From contig JANODX010000038.1 of the NCBI GenBank assembly GCA_031412915.1, positions 1 through 64,000 of the forward strand: a stretch of 64,000 bases of DNA, in the 5' to 3' direction. Of this stretch, positions 1 to 10,409 are shown piece by piece. Both the position numbers and the translations under genes were made by a program. Position 1 is the first letter of the stretch. The number at the start of each line of letters is the position of its first letter. Source of the stretch: JAGNNV01 sp031412915 (GTDB lineage: Bacteria > Acidobacteriota > Vicinamibacteria > Fen-336 > JAGNNV01). Below the pieces are notes generated by a model. It worked only from the letters and a program-made list of their open reading frames with translations, did no database searches and had not been told where the DNA came from.

Positions 1-651
1 TACTGGATCAGCCTTCTCTTCACCTTCATCGGCGCGGCGATCTTCGCGACCATTCGTTCGAAGAAGGCGCGGATCCCCCAGGAAGCCATCATCGGCATCA
101 GCTATGCGGTGGCTTCGGCCGCGGCCATGCTGGCCATGAGCAAGGCCTCGGCGGAGAGCGAACACCTGAAGGGCATGCTGGTGGGAAACATCCTCGCGGT
201 CTCGTGGCCGGAGGTTCGCGAAACGGCCTTCCTCTATGTGATCGTCGGTCTCTTTCACTGGTTCTTCCGCAAGAAGTTCCTGGCCATCTCGATGGATCAC
301 GACCACGCCGAGGCCAACGGATTGAACGTGAGGATGTGGGACTTTCTCTTCTACGCGTCGCTCGGGTTCGTGGTCACCCGGTCCGTCGCCATCGCCGGCG
401 TCCTTCTGGTGTTCTGCTACCTGATCGTGCCCTCGGTGGCGGCCATGCTGTATTCGCGGCACATCGGAAAGCGACTCGCCATCGGGTGGACCATGGGAAC
501 GGTCGTCTCCGCTCTCGGCATCTACTTCTCCGTGAGCCTGGATCTGCCCACCGGACCTGCCATGGTCTGCACGTTCGGACTGGTGCTGGTTCTCATGGCT
601 CTGGCGAAGCCTCTCCTCGTGCGGGTCTTTCCAGGGCTTGAACTGGCTTAG
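1..651 (+). CDS. Metal ABC transporter permease, ABC-3 (ZnuB-like) family, 5'-truncated
   Basis: The reading frame is open from the first base of the window, so the N-terminus lies outside; about 216 C-terminal residues remain. The visible part is almost entirely hydrophobic helices. It carries the ABC-3 pattern of a charged cytoplasmic loop (DHDHAEANGL) followed by a long hydrophobic helix and a second one containing LIVPSVAAML, as in ZnuB and MntB permeases. This family forms the inner-membrane channel of zinc or manganese importers with a solute-binding protein and an ATPase, whose genes are expected to the left. The metal cannot be told from this part. The next gene starts 30 bases on and has its own promoter-like hexamer. 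Confidence 0.85.
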   Translation, partial: YWISLLFTFIGAAIFATIRSKKARIPQEAIIGISYAVASAAAMLAMSKASAESEHLKGMLVGNILAVSWPEVRETAFLYVIVGLFHWFFRKKFLAISMDHDHAEANGLNVRMWDFLFYASLGFVVTRSVAIAGVLLVFCYLIVPSVAAMLYSRHIGKRLAIGWTMGTVVSALGIYFSVSLDLPTGPAMVCTFGLVLVLMALAKPLLVRVFPGLELA

Positions 652-668
652 GGGCAAGCCGTCCTTGA

Positions 669-674
669 TAACCT
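669..674 (+). promoter_or_regulatory. Putative -10 hexamer (TAACCT) close to the start codon
   Basis: TAACCT ends seven bases before the ATG of the dienoyl-CoA reductase gene. No Shine-Dalgarno sequence lies between them, so transcription would begin at or next to the start codon. The match to TATAAT is moderate and no -35 box is evident; support comes from similar arrangements elsewhere in the window. Confidence 0.3.
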
Positions 675-681
675 CCCGGGC

Positions 682-1548
682 ATGACCAGCGTCGATCGAA
701 ACCCGTTCCGTCCCAATCTGCTTGAAGGCCGCACTCTTCTGATTACCGGAGGCGGCACGGGGCTTGGACGCTCGATGGCCCTCAAGTGCGCGGGGGTTGG
801 GGCCAGGATCGGCATCGTCGGGCGGCGCGAAGATCCTCTCAAGGCCACGGTGGGCGAGATCGTAGGGGCCGGCGGCCAGGCGGCATTCGCCACCTGCGAC
901 GTGCGGGACTCGGGTTCGGTGCGCGCGGCGTTCGATTCCATCGAGGGCTCCCTCGGACCTTTGAACGCGCTTATCAACAACGCCGCCGGCAACTTTCTCT
1001 GCGCTTCCGAAGACCTTTCGGACAACGCCTTCGATTCCGTGGTGAAGATCGTTCTTTACGGCACGTTCAACTGCACGCGCGAGATCGGTCGCCGGCTGAT
1101 CGAGCGGAAGGCCGAAGGTCACGTGCTCTCCATCGTCACCACCTACGCGAGCACCGGTTCCGCCTTCGTCCTCCCCTCCGCCTGCGCCAAGTCCGGGGTC
1201 CTCGCCATGATGCGATCCCTCGCTGTCGAATGGGCGACCTACGGCATTCGCGTGAACGCGGTAGCTCCCGGGCCGTTCAAGACGGAGGGCGCCTTTTCGC
1301 GTCTGCTCGTGGGTGAGCTCGAACGGCAGGCTCTGAAGCGTGTCCCGTCGAAACGGTTTGGAGATCACGACGAACTGACGAACCTGGTCGCCTACATGCT
1401 GTCGGACGCAAGCCCCTACCAGACCGGAGATTGCGTGACCATCGATGGAGCAGAAGGCATCTTCTCCGGCCAGCAGTTCGCCGGTTTCGCCCACATCGAT
1501 CGCGCGTCTGCTAAAGAAATGATGTCGGCGATCAAGCCGAAGAAGTAA
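682..1548 (+). CDS. 2,4-dienoyl-CoA reductase-like SDR
   Basis: A 288-residue short-chain dehydrogenase. The nucleotide-binding motif TGGGTGLG is at residues 22-29 and NNAAGNF at about 99-105. The usual YxxxK is absent: Ser166 occupies the Tyr position before Lys170, while Tyr155 lies 15 residues before the lysine. This is the arrangement of mammalian DECR1, where Tyr199 and Lys214 act together, and the stretch around it (TTYASTG, then SACAKSG, then PGPFKTEGAFSRL) resembles DECR1 closely. By family it reduces 2,4-dienoyl-CoA with NADPH during oxidation of polyunsaturated fatty acids. No Shine-Dalgarno site precedes the ATG. Confidence 0.85.
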   Translation: MTSVDRNPFRPNLLEGRTLLITGGGTGLGRSMALKCAGVGARIGIVGRREDPLKATVGEIVGAGGQAAFATCDVRDSGSVRAAFDSIEGSLGPLNALINNAAGNFLCASEDLSDNAFDSVVKIVLYGTFNCTREIGRRLIERKAEGHVLSIVTTYASTGSAFVLPSACAKSGVLAMMRSLAVEWATYGIRVNAVAPGPFKTEGAFSRLLVGELERQALKRVPSKRFGDHDELTNLVAYMLSDASPYQTGDCVTIDGAEGIFSGQQFAGFAHIDRASAKEMMSAIKPKK

Positions 1549-1632
1549 GGCCGCTTCGAGACGTTGAGTGACACCGCACCCTGATCACTCGAATCCGCCG
1601 ACGGCCAGCCTGGCCGCTTGTCGCCGGAGCGC

Positions 1633-2859
1633 CTATCCGAGAGAGTTGGGCCGGGCGCCAAACAGGTGCAGGGCACTGGGGGGAGCGGCCAGGGTCACCA
1701 GGAACCGACCGAACATTGATCTCGGATCGGCGTGGGCCACGTCATGCGCATCCATGATCGCCCGGACCCAGCCGGGAGAGGCGCCCTCGCTCCCCGCTCT
1801 TGAGAGAAACAGGTGTTCGGCGACCAACAGGTGACCCACGGCCAGACTCAGCTCGTCCACCACCGGCCGGGGACCCGAGCCGAGATTTTCGATGGCCGCC
1901 CTCAGGACGTGATACGCGGGAGTGAAGAAGGGCTCGGAATCGATGTCCATCGAGTTGCGCCGCCCCGCTCCGAAGTCGAGTCCGGCAAAAGAAGGCCACA
2001 ATCCGTGAACGTGAAGGAGCAGGGCAAGGAGCCGGAACCTGAGGCCCAGGCCTGAGGCCGCCCGGCCACGAGAGGCCCACGGAACCATCGACGCGAAGAA
2101 GAAGCCTCGGAAGAGAAAACGGGCGACCGCGGGAGTCTCCGGCCCGGGGTCTTTGGGTTTCGCGACCGCGAACTCCCCCGTGAGCCTGACGTATTCCTCG
2201 AACTTCTCCGGCCCCAGCTTCAGGACCCGCTGCCGTGTCCAGTCCTCCACCAGCCCGGCGATCCGCCTGAGGTTCCGCCGCAGCGAGAAATCCGGTTCAT
2301 GGAGATCCAGCAGGCGTCTCAGGATCCAACGAATGGATTCGAGCTGCTCGGAGTCGATTCGGACGCCGCGCACCCACTCGAGCGGGCGATCCTCTGAGGT
2401 GCCGGCCTTTCGCCACCGCGCCACCAGAGATCCAAGTTCCGGCTGTTGGACCTGCAGGGGAGAGCCATCGTTTCGGACCACCGTCGGACAACAGAAACTG
2501 GAACGGACGCGCGTATCGCCCGAGACCGCGTCGAACGAGAACGGGAACATCTGGCAGGTGAGCGGCTTGGCGCTTCCTCCAAGCTCCTCGTGGATCCGGC
2601 AGCGGTTCTCGGCGGAGAGAAATCCACAAACGCCATCGGATCGTTTCCTGATGCGAACAAGGCCGCCTTGCGCGAACTCGAAAGGCGAGGAGGCGGCGCC
2701 CGGTTCGGAGGCGTCGGTCTCCCGAAACCAGCGCGCCGCGGCCGCCGACTCGTATCGCCGCTTCTCCGCCTCGGTCACCACTATGTCGAATGCTCGACGG
2801 CAGCACTCGCCGCAACTGCGACAGGTGAAGTTCTGCTCGGTGTCGAAGATCAGCGCCAT
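1633..2859 (-). CDS. YkgJ/FliB-type cysteine-cluster protein
   Basis: A 408-residue protein whose N-terminus has the CxxCxxxCC cluster (CRSCGECC, about residues 14-21) typical of the YkgJ family of putative Zn/Fe-S binding proteins, related to flagellin N-methylase FliB. A further cysteine-rich stretch (CGFLSAENRCRIHEELGG, then CQMFPFSF) also fits this family. The C-terminal half has no feature I recognise. It is longer than small YkgJ proteins, so it carries an added domain. A TAGCCT hexamer lies nine bases before the ATG and there is no Shine-Dalgarno site. The substrate is unknown; a methyltransferase role is only a possibility. Confidence 0.7.
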   Translation of the reverse strand: MALIFDTEQNFTCRSCGECCRRAFDIVVTEAEKRRYESAAAARWFRETDASEPGAASSPFEFAQGGLVRIRKRSDGVCGFLSAENRCRIHEELGGSAKPLTCQMFPFSFDAVSGDTRVRSSFCCPTVVRNDGSPLQVQQPELGSLVARWRKAGTSEDRPLEWVRGVRIDSEQLESIRWILRRLLDLHEPDFSLRRNLRRIAGLVEDWTRQRVLKLGPEKFEEYVRLTGEFAVAKPKDPGPETPAVARFLFRGFFFASMVPWASRGRAASGLGLRFRLLALLLHVHGLWPSFAGLDFGAGRRNSMDIDSEPFFTPAYHVLRAAIENLGSGPRPVVDELSLAVGHLLVAEHLFLSRAGSEGASPGWVRAIMDAHDVAHADPRSMFGRFLVTLAAPPSALHLFGARPNSLG

Positions 2860-2940
2860 CCCAAGGCAAGGCTAATCTTCCGGGTCACTCATTGACGCGG
2901 CGGTGCGGTCCTTCTTAAACTAGGCGTTCGCCCTCGAACG

Positions 2941-3015
2941 CTGGGAGATCGTCCAACGGTAGGACATGCGGCTCTGAACCGTAGAATCGGGGTTCGAATC
3001 CCTGTCTCCCAGCCA
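2941..3015 (+). tRNA. tRNA-Gln (CTG)
   Basis: A complete cloverleaf: acceptor CTGGGAG pairs with CTCCCAG; the D arm contains GTCCAACGGTAGGAC; the anticodon stem TGCGG/CCGTA encloses loop CTCTGAA with anticodon CTG; the T arm CGGGG-TTCGAAT-CCCTG is intact. CCA is encoded at the end. It reads CAG glutamine codons. No variable-arm extension or intron is seen. Confidence 0.96.
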
Positions 3016-3049
3016 GCGCCGTGAGGGCGCAGCCCTCACGGGCGCTGGC
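3012..3049 (+). terminator. Hairpin directly after tRNA-Gln
   Basis: A long inverted repeat begins at the last acceptor base of tRNA-Gln. The left arm GCCAGCGCCGTGAGGGC pairs with the right arm GCCCTCACGGGCGCTGGC around a three-base loop, with one bulged C. There is no T-run after it, so it is not a textbook intrinsic terminator. It could end transcription weakly or protect or process the tRNA 3' end. Confidence 0.45.
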
Positions 3050-3110
3050 AGGTAGACACGTAGTCGGCGCCTTACTCCGTGCGGCGTCAAATCCCTGTCT
3101 CCTGCAACCA
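3050..3110 (+). pseudogene. Relic of a tRNA 3' half (tRNA-Gln-like)
   Basis: The end of this stretch repeats the T-arm and acceptor of the upstream tRNA-Gln: AATCCCTGTCTCC occurs identically in both, followed by a degenerate acceptor end and ACCA. The T-loop is altered (GTCAAAT for TTCGAAT), the 5' half does not fold into D and anticodon arms, and the 5' acceptor strand has decayed. It is therefore not a working tRNA. Such 3' fragments arise by tandem duplication or are left by integrases that use tRNA 3' ends as attachment sites; no integrase gene is present here. Confidence 0.45.
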
Positions 3111-3331
3111 CCCCCAGAGCCTAGCCCTCGCCGGCACTGGGAAGGTGCGGCGCTCGACCGTACCCTTCAGAGGGTATCCTCACGCGGGAGATGCTGACTG
3201 GGCTGATTCGATCGGGGCGTCGGGGCATCAAGAAGATCTTGGGCCCGATGCCCTTGTGGAAGAGCCGGCGGTCGCGTCTGTTTCGACCTGGACTTAGACC
3301 CTTCTTCCCCGCCCGAAACCCGGGAGGTCCA
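3111..3331. other. Intergenic stretch with no recognised feature
   Basis: With the hairpin and tRNA relic before it, this completes the only gap above 300 bases in the window. An ATG at 3191 opens an in-frame N-terminal extension of the next gene, but it would add an Arg/Lys-rich segment before the zinc ribbon and has GGGAG directly abutting the ATG, so I left it out. No convincing promoter was found. Confidence 0.4.
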
Positions 3332-4090
3332 ATGAAGTGCGCGGCCTGCGGCTCGGAATCTCCGCCGGCCAGCGAGCGCTGCACGTCCTGTCACCGATCT
3401 CTCCGCGTCGGCTCTGAGGGGACACTCTTTCCGCTTTGGTTCGTGGCCCTTCTCATCCTGGTCACGGGATCGACCTCTTTCTGGTTGGGTCGGGAGATCG
3501 GCCGCCCGCCCGAACCGAGACCAGGCCTGCCGAGGGCTGAACCCGGGTCCGCTTCCACCTCGGACGCCGGCCCCGCAGCATCGACTGCGGCCGATCCGTC
3601 GGAGACCGACTATCCCGCGAGTGACTCGGGCCAAACCTGGGCCATATTCACATCACCGGACCGTTTGACCAATCGTCCCCTCTTCGGGGCTCGGTTTGGG
3701 ACCGCCTCGGGGAATCAACTGTTCAGCGTATTGTGCAGCGACGATCGGTCGGCCCTGGCCTTGCGACGCGGGCTGCTGCCCGCCAGCAAAGGGGCGGCCG
3801 GTGACGGGAACGGCATCGTTTCCACGATCGTCGTGGGCGAGAGAGTGGCTGCGCGTGAGGGTGGGCGGGTGGAGTTGACCTTCGACGATGGTCCCCCGGA
3901 ACTCATCGAAATCTATCCCAAGCGCCCGGTTGAGTTTCTCCGACGCGTGGCCGGCAGCCGAAAGATCCAGACGACGGCAGGCGACTTCGACCCCGGAGTA
4001 TGGGCCGGCGCCATCGAGCGCGTCCTGGAGGCGTGCAGATTCGAGAAGCGACCAAGGCTCGCGACCAGTCCGGGAAAGTCTCAGGATTAG
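3332..4090 (+). CDS. Zinc-ribbon, single-pass membrane protein of unknown function
   Basis: The ATG is preceded by GGGAGG four bases upstream, which decides this start. The 252-residue product begins with a zinc ribbon (CAAC at Cys3/Cys6 and CTSC at Cys17/Cys20), then one transmembrane helix at about residues 31-50 (LFPLWFVALLILVTGSTSFW). A Pro/Ala/Ser-rich linker leads to a C-terminal domain of about 130 residues that I do not recognise. The ribbon should lie in the cytoplasm and the C-terminal domain outside. No neighbour suggests a role. Confidence 0.65.
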   Translation: MKCAACGSESPPASERCTSCHRSLRVGSEGTLFPLWFVALLILVTGSTSFWLGREIGRPPEPRPGLPRAEPGSASTSDAGPAASTAADPSETDYPASDSGQTWAIFTSPDRLTNRPLFGARFGTASGNQLFSVLCSDDRSALALRRGLLPASKGAAGDGNGIVSTIVVGERVAAREGGRVELTFDDGPPELIEIYPKRPVEFLRRVAGSRKIQTTAGDFDPGVWAGAIERVLEACRFEKRPRLATSPGKSQD

Positions 4091-4163
4091 TGGCCGAGTC
4101 CCGCCCACAAGGGACCTTTGAGGACCGTCTTGTGGCGAGGCGGAGGGGGGAAGAGACAGCCAC

Positions 4164-4193
4164 TTGAAACCGGACTTGGAGATCGGCTAGGAT
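4164..4193 (+). promoter_or_regulatory. Putative sigma-70 promoter of the diheme cytochrome gene
   Basis: TTGAAA (five of six to TTGACA) is followed after 18 bases by TAGGAT (four of six to TATAAT). A start of transcription near 4200 would give a short leader holding AGGAGG and the GTG/ATG start candidates. Spacing is one base longer than ideal. Confidence 0.4.
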
Positions 4194-4239
4194 TTTTTGA
4201 ACCAAAGTAGGAGGCGTGGTCGTACGCCCACGAAAGCCT

Positions 4240-5208
4240 ATGTTCAAGAAGATAGTCGCAACCCTCTTCGGCATTCTGGTGCTGGCGGTTTCCGGTTTCG
4301 CGGGCTTCGCCTTCCTGGCCAGGCCACTCGTCCGGCCCGCCCCAACCGTTTCCGCCGCCGCCACGCCCGAACGGCTGGCCCGGGGAGAGTATCTGGCCTG
4401 GGGATGCGTGGACTGCCATTCGAAGCGCGACTTCACTCGTTACTCCGGCCCGCCCATGCCGCCTTTTGGCGCCAGCGCGGACTGTTTTGACGAGGGCGTC
4501 GGCGTCCCTGGGAGGGTCTGCCCCCCTAACATCACATCCGACAAAGAAACCGGACTGGGATCATGGACGGACGGCGAGATCATGCGAGCGATCCGGGAGG
4601 GTGTTTCAAGGGACGGCCGCGCCCTGTTTCCTCTGATGCCGTACGGGGATTTCAGGCGTTATTCCGATGAAGACACCCTCGCCATCGTGGCCTTCCTCCG
4701 CACCCTTCCTGCGGTCGCGTACAAGGCGCCCGCTGCTCAGCTTGATTTCCCCCTCCCCGTGGTCATCCGCTTCCTTCCGAGACCGGTGGAGGGGTCGGTG
4801 GTCGCACCGCCCAGAACGGACGCGAGAGCCTACGGGCAGTACCTGACGTCCACATTGGGTTGTGTTTTTTGCCACACCACCGCCGACGCCCAGATGGCAC
4901 CCATCCCGGGGAAGGAATTCGCGGGCAACAACGAATTCACTGGGCCGTGGGGCGTGGCGCGCAGTGCCAATATCACCCCTCATCCCGATGGCCTGGGTGA
5001 CAAGACCAAGCAGAATTTCATTGGCCTCTTCCGTGCCTTCGGCAACATCGGAGAGACGTTGCCCAAGGGCGCGCCGAACACCATCATGTCCTGGGCGATG
5101 TACAACAAGCTGACCGATGAGGACCTGGGCACCATCTACGACTACCTGAAGATGCAAAAGCCCCTTTCCGGCGTGGTCGAGAAGTTCCCGAAGAGTCCGA
5201 AAGGCTGA
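4240..5208 (+). CDS. Membrane-anchored diheme cytochrome c
   Basis: Two CxxCH haem-attachment motifs, CVDCH (Cys56-His60) and CVFCH (Cys208-His212), mark two cytochrome c domains of about 100-130 residues each in a 322-residue protein. The N-terminus MFKKIVATLF followed by a hydrophobic run to about residue 27 is an uncleaved or cleavable signal, so the haems lie in the periplasm. The MPYGDF segment after the first haem could supply a distal Met. Family members donate electrons to oxidases or accept them from periplasmic dehydrogenases, but no partner gene is adjacent. A GTG 24 bases upstream is also possible; AGGAGG lies one base before it, too close to be ideal, so I prefer the ATG. Confidence 0.85.
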   Translation: MFKKIVATLFGILVLAVSGFAGFAFLARPLVRPAPTVSAAATPERLARGEYLAWGCVDCHSKRDFTRYSGPPMPPFGASADCFDEGVGVPGRVCPPNITSDKETGLGSWTDGEIMRAIREGVSRDGRALFPLMPYGDFRRYSDEDTLAIVAFLRTLPAVAYKAPAAQLDFPLPVVIRFLPRPVEGSVVAPPRTDARAYGQYLTSTLGCVFCHTTADAQMAPIPGKEFAGNNEFTGPWGVARSANITPHPDGLGDKTKQNFIGLFRAFGNIGETLPKGAPNTIMSWAMYNKLTDEDLGTIYDYLKMQKPLSGVVEKFPKSPKG

Positions 5209-5283
5209 GCCGGTTCGCTGGGTGTTGAGCCCTTCTTCGGAGGCCTGAAAGGGCCCGCAACCGGGCGAGGGCTTCAAGGCACG

Positions 5284-5289
5284 TAAAAT
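5284..5289 (+). promoter_or_regulatory. Putative -10 hexamer (TAAAAT) for leaderless acnA mRNA
   Basis: TAAAAT matches TATAAT at five of six positions and ends seven bases before the acnA ATG. No Shine-Dalgarno sequence intervenes. Initiation at the usual distance from a -10 box would put the first transcribed base on or beside the start codon. No clear -35 box is seen. Confidence 0.45.
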
Positions 5290-5296
5290 CGGGTCT

Positions 5297-8002
<2,706 letters not shown>

Positions 8003-8062
8003 ATCGTCCGGAGCGGGCCCTGCCCGAAGGACTCCTTCCCAACTCGACGAGGTCTCAACCCC

Positions 8063-9457
8063 ATGCCCATCTCCATCACTTTTCTCGGCGCCGCGCGCAC
8101 CGTCACCGGGTCCGCCTATCTGGTCGACTCCGGCCGGTCGCAGGTGATGGTCGACTTCGGGATGTTCCAGGGACGCAAGGAGATTCGTCAACGGAACTGG
8201 GTGGATCCGGAGTTCCCGGCCGTGCATGTCGAGGCGGTCGTTCTCACCCATACCCACCTCGATCACATCGGTCGTATTCCGCGGCTCGTGGCCAACGGCT
8301 TCAAGGGTCCGATCTTCTGCACTCCGCCCACCGTGGAACTGGCCGAGGTCCTGCTCAAAGACGCCGCCCACCTGCAGATGGAGGACGCCGAATACCTGAA
8401 CCGCAAGGGCCTCACCTCGCACAAGCCCGCTCTGCCTCTGTTCGATGACCAGGATGTGGAGCGGGCCCTGAAGCTGTTCGTGCCCATCCCTCTTGGCCAA
8501 CCCCACACCGCTGCGCCGGGAATCTCGTTCATGTTCCGTGAAGCGGGCCATCTTCTGGGTGCTTGCTCCATCGACATGACCGTGGAGGGTGCTACTCGAG
8601 GCGAATCGAGACGGATCCTCTTCTCGGGCGATGTCGGCCGGTACAACGCGGTCCTCGCCAAGGACCCGGACCCCTGCCCGGACGCGGACTACGTGGTGGT
8701 GGAGAGCACCTACGGAAACCGGCAACATCCCGTCACCTCGGTTCAGGAGCAACTGCAGACCGTCCTCACGAGGACTTTCGCGCGCCACGGTGTGCTGCTG
8801 ATTCCGGCCTTCGCAGTGGGGCGCGCGCAGCAGATGATCTGGCTCATGGATCGGATCGTCCACGAACAGAAACTGCGCCCTTTCCCCATCTACATCGACT
8901 CGCCGATGGCGGTGGATGCGACCCGGATCTACGCCCGGCACGGAGAAGCCCTCAAGGATTCGCTCACCCTGGTGGGCGGCGAGAGCGTGCTCAACAGCCG
9001 GTGGGTGCGGCTCGCCCGCACCCGCGAGGAGTCCGAGGCTCTCAACAAGCTCAAGGGCCCGGCCGTCATCATCTCGTCCTCCGGGATGCTCTCGGGTGGA
9101 CGGATCCTGCACCACTGCCGGGTTCGGCTGCCCCACCCCGAGAACACGCTGCTCATCACCGGGTACCAGGGCGAGGGAACCTTGGGACGACGCCTCATCG
9201 AGAAGGCCTCCACGGTCCGCATCCACAAGACGGAAGTCCCGGTTCTGGCCGAGGTCACCGACCTGAAGGGCCTTTCCGGGCACGCGGATGCCCGTGAACT
9301 TATGCGCTGGCTATCCGGTGTGAAAGCGGCGCCGAAGACCGTCTTCGTCACCCACGGTGAAGAGGACGCGGCCCTCACCCTGGCCGTGAAAATCAATGCC
9401 GAACGCGGTTTCAAGACGCACGTGCCTCGGCATGTCGAGCGCGTGATTCTCGACTAG
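8063..9457 (+). CDS. Beta-CASP metallo-beta-lactamase-fold RNA-processing-type hydrolase
   Basis: A 464-residue protein starting with the metallo-beta-lactamase fold. The zinc motif HTHLDHIG (His63, His65, Asp67, His68) is intact, followed by GHLLGACSI and the GDVGRYN segment with further ligands. The middle and C-terminal parts (SPMAVDATRIY; SSSGMLSGGR; SGHADARELMRWL; VTHGEEDAA) are the beta-CASP and RMMBL motifs of the CPSF73/Ysh1-like bacterial family. These enzymes act as nucleases on RNA in the cytoplasm. Target RNAs are unknown. A possible weak coupling to the Hsp33 gene follows, with a 37-base gap. Confidence 0.9.
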   Translation: MPISITFLGAARTVTGSAYLVDSGRSQVMVDFGMFQGRKEIRQRNWVDPEFPAVHVEAVVLTHTHLDHIGRIPRLVANGFKGPIFCTPPTVELAEVLLKDAAHLQMEDAEYLNRKGLTSHKPALPLFDDQDVERALKLFVPIPLGQPHTAAPGISFMFREAGHLLGACSIDMTVEGATRGESRRILFSGDVGRYNAVLAKDPDPCPDADYVVVESTYGNRQHPVTSVQEQLQTVLTRTFARHGVLLIPAFAVGRAQQMIWLMDRIVHEQKLRPFPIYIDSPMAVDATRIYARHGEALKDSLTLVGGESVLNSRWVRLARTREESEALNKLKGPAVIISSSGMLSGGRILHHCRVRLPHPENTLLITGYQGEGTLGRRLIEKASTVRIHKTEVPVLAEVTDLKGLSGHADARELMRWLSGVKAAPKTVFVTHGEEDAALTLAVKINAERGFKTHVPRHVERVILD

Positions 9458-9494
9458 ACCGACCGATCGAAGCCATCGGGAAGGCCGCTAGACG

Positions 9495-10376
9495 ATGACT
9501 TCGGGAATCACCGACGCCACTCGCCGGTTCGTGATCGGTCAGGGGGCGGTGCGGGGCGAGTATGTCCGGCTGCACGAGTCATGGCAGGCCATCCTGGCCC
9601 GGCGGTCCTACCCGGACCCCGTGATCGCCCTGCTCGGAGAATGCCTTGCCGCCGCCGCGCTCTTCACCTCGACCTTGAAAATGCTCCAGAGCGACGGGCG
9701 GCTCACCATCCAGATCCAGGGCGGAAATCCAGTGTCCCTTCTGATCGCGGAGTGCCGGGCCGATCTCACGGTTCGAGCGATGGCGAAGACGGGCGAAGAC
9801 GCCGCCACGAGCCCGAGCTCCTCGTTGAGCGACCTCGCCCGCGGAGCCTCCTTCGCCCTGACCATCGATCCCGGCGGCCGCTACGACTCGTATCAAAGTC
9901 TCGTCCCCATGGAGGGCGTTTCGGTGGCGGGCGCTCTCAACGCCTACATGCAGCGCTCGGAGCAGATCGAGACTCAGTTCGCTCTGGCCGCGGACCGCCT
10001 GGTCTGCGCCGGACTGCTGGTGCAGAAAATCCCGCCGCAGGGAGGGAAACCCGAGACGGATGGCGACCCCGATACCTGGAATCGCATCCAGACTCTCACC
10101 GCCACGGTGACGCGGAAGGAGTTGCTGGAACTCGCCGACACCGACGTTCTTCATCGTCTTTTCCATCAGGAGGAGGTCCGTCTGCTGCCGGAACGCCCCG
10201 TGACCTTCGTCTGCCGATGCTCAAGGGAACGGGTGGCCGGGATGCTGAAGGTCCTCGGCCGCGACGAGATCCAGGGTCTGCTCGCGGACCGGAGGACGAT
10301 CGATGTCGATTGCGACTTCTGCGGGCAGCGCTTCACCCTCTCCGCGGAAGAAGCCTGGTGCGCGCTCGCCCCCTGA
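9495..10376 (+). CDS. hslO: Redox-regulated chaperone Hsp33
   Basis: A 293-residue Hsp33. The C-terminal zinc redox switch is complete: CRC (Cys240, Cys242) and CDFC (Cys273, Cys276), fitting the CxC-X(27-32)-CxxC family pattern. The N-terminal domain has typical segments, including RGEYVRL near residue 19 and GECLAAAALFTSTLK. Hsp33 is a cytoplasmic holdase that becomes active when oxidation releases zinc and forms disulfides. It follows the beta-CASP hydrolase on the same strand. Confidence 0.95.
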   Translation: MTSGITDATRRFVIGQGAVRGEYVRLHESWQAILARRSYPDPVIALLGECLAAAALFTSTLKMLQSDGRLTIQIQGGNPVSLLIAECRADLTVRAMAKTGEDAATSPSSSLSDLARGASFALTIDPGGRYDSYQSLVPMEGVSVAGALNAYMQRSEQIETQFALAADRLVCAGLLVQKIPPQGGKPETDGDPDTWNRIQTLTATVTRKELLELADTDVLHRLFHQEEVRLLPERPVTFVCRCSRERVAGMLKVLGRDEIQGLLADRRTIDVDCDFCGQRFTLSAEEAWCALAP

Positions 10377-10409
10377 AGCGGCGCGGACCAGGGAGTCCAA
10401 GAGGGGCAG

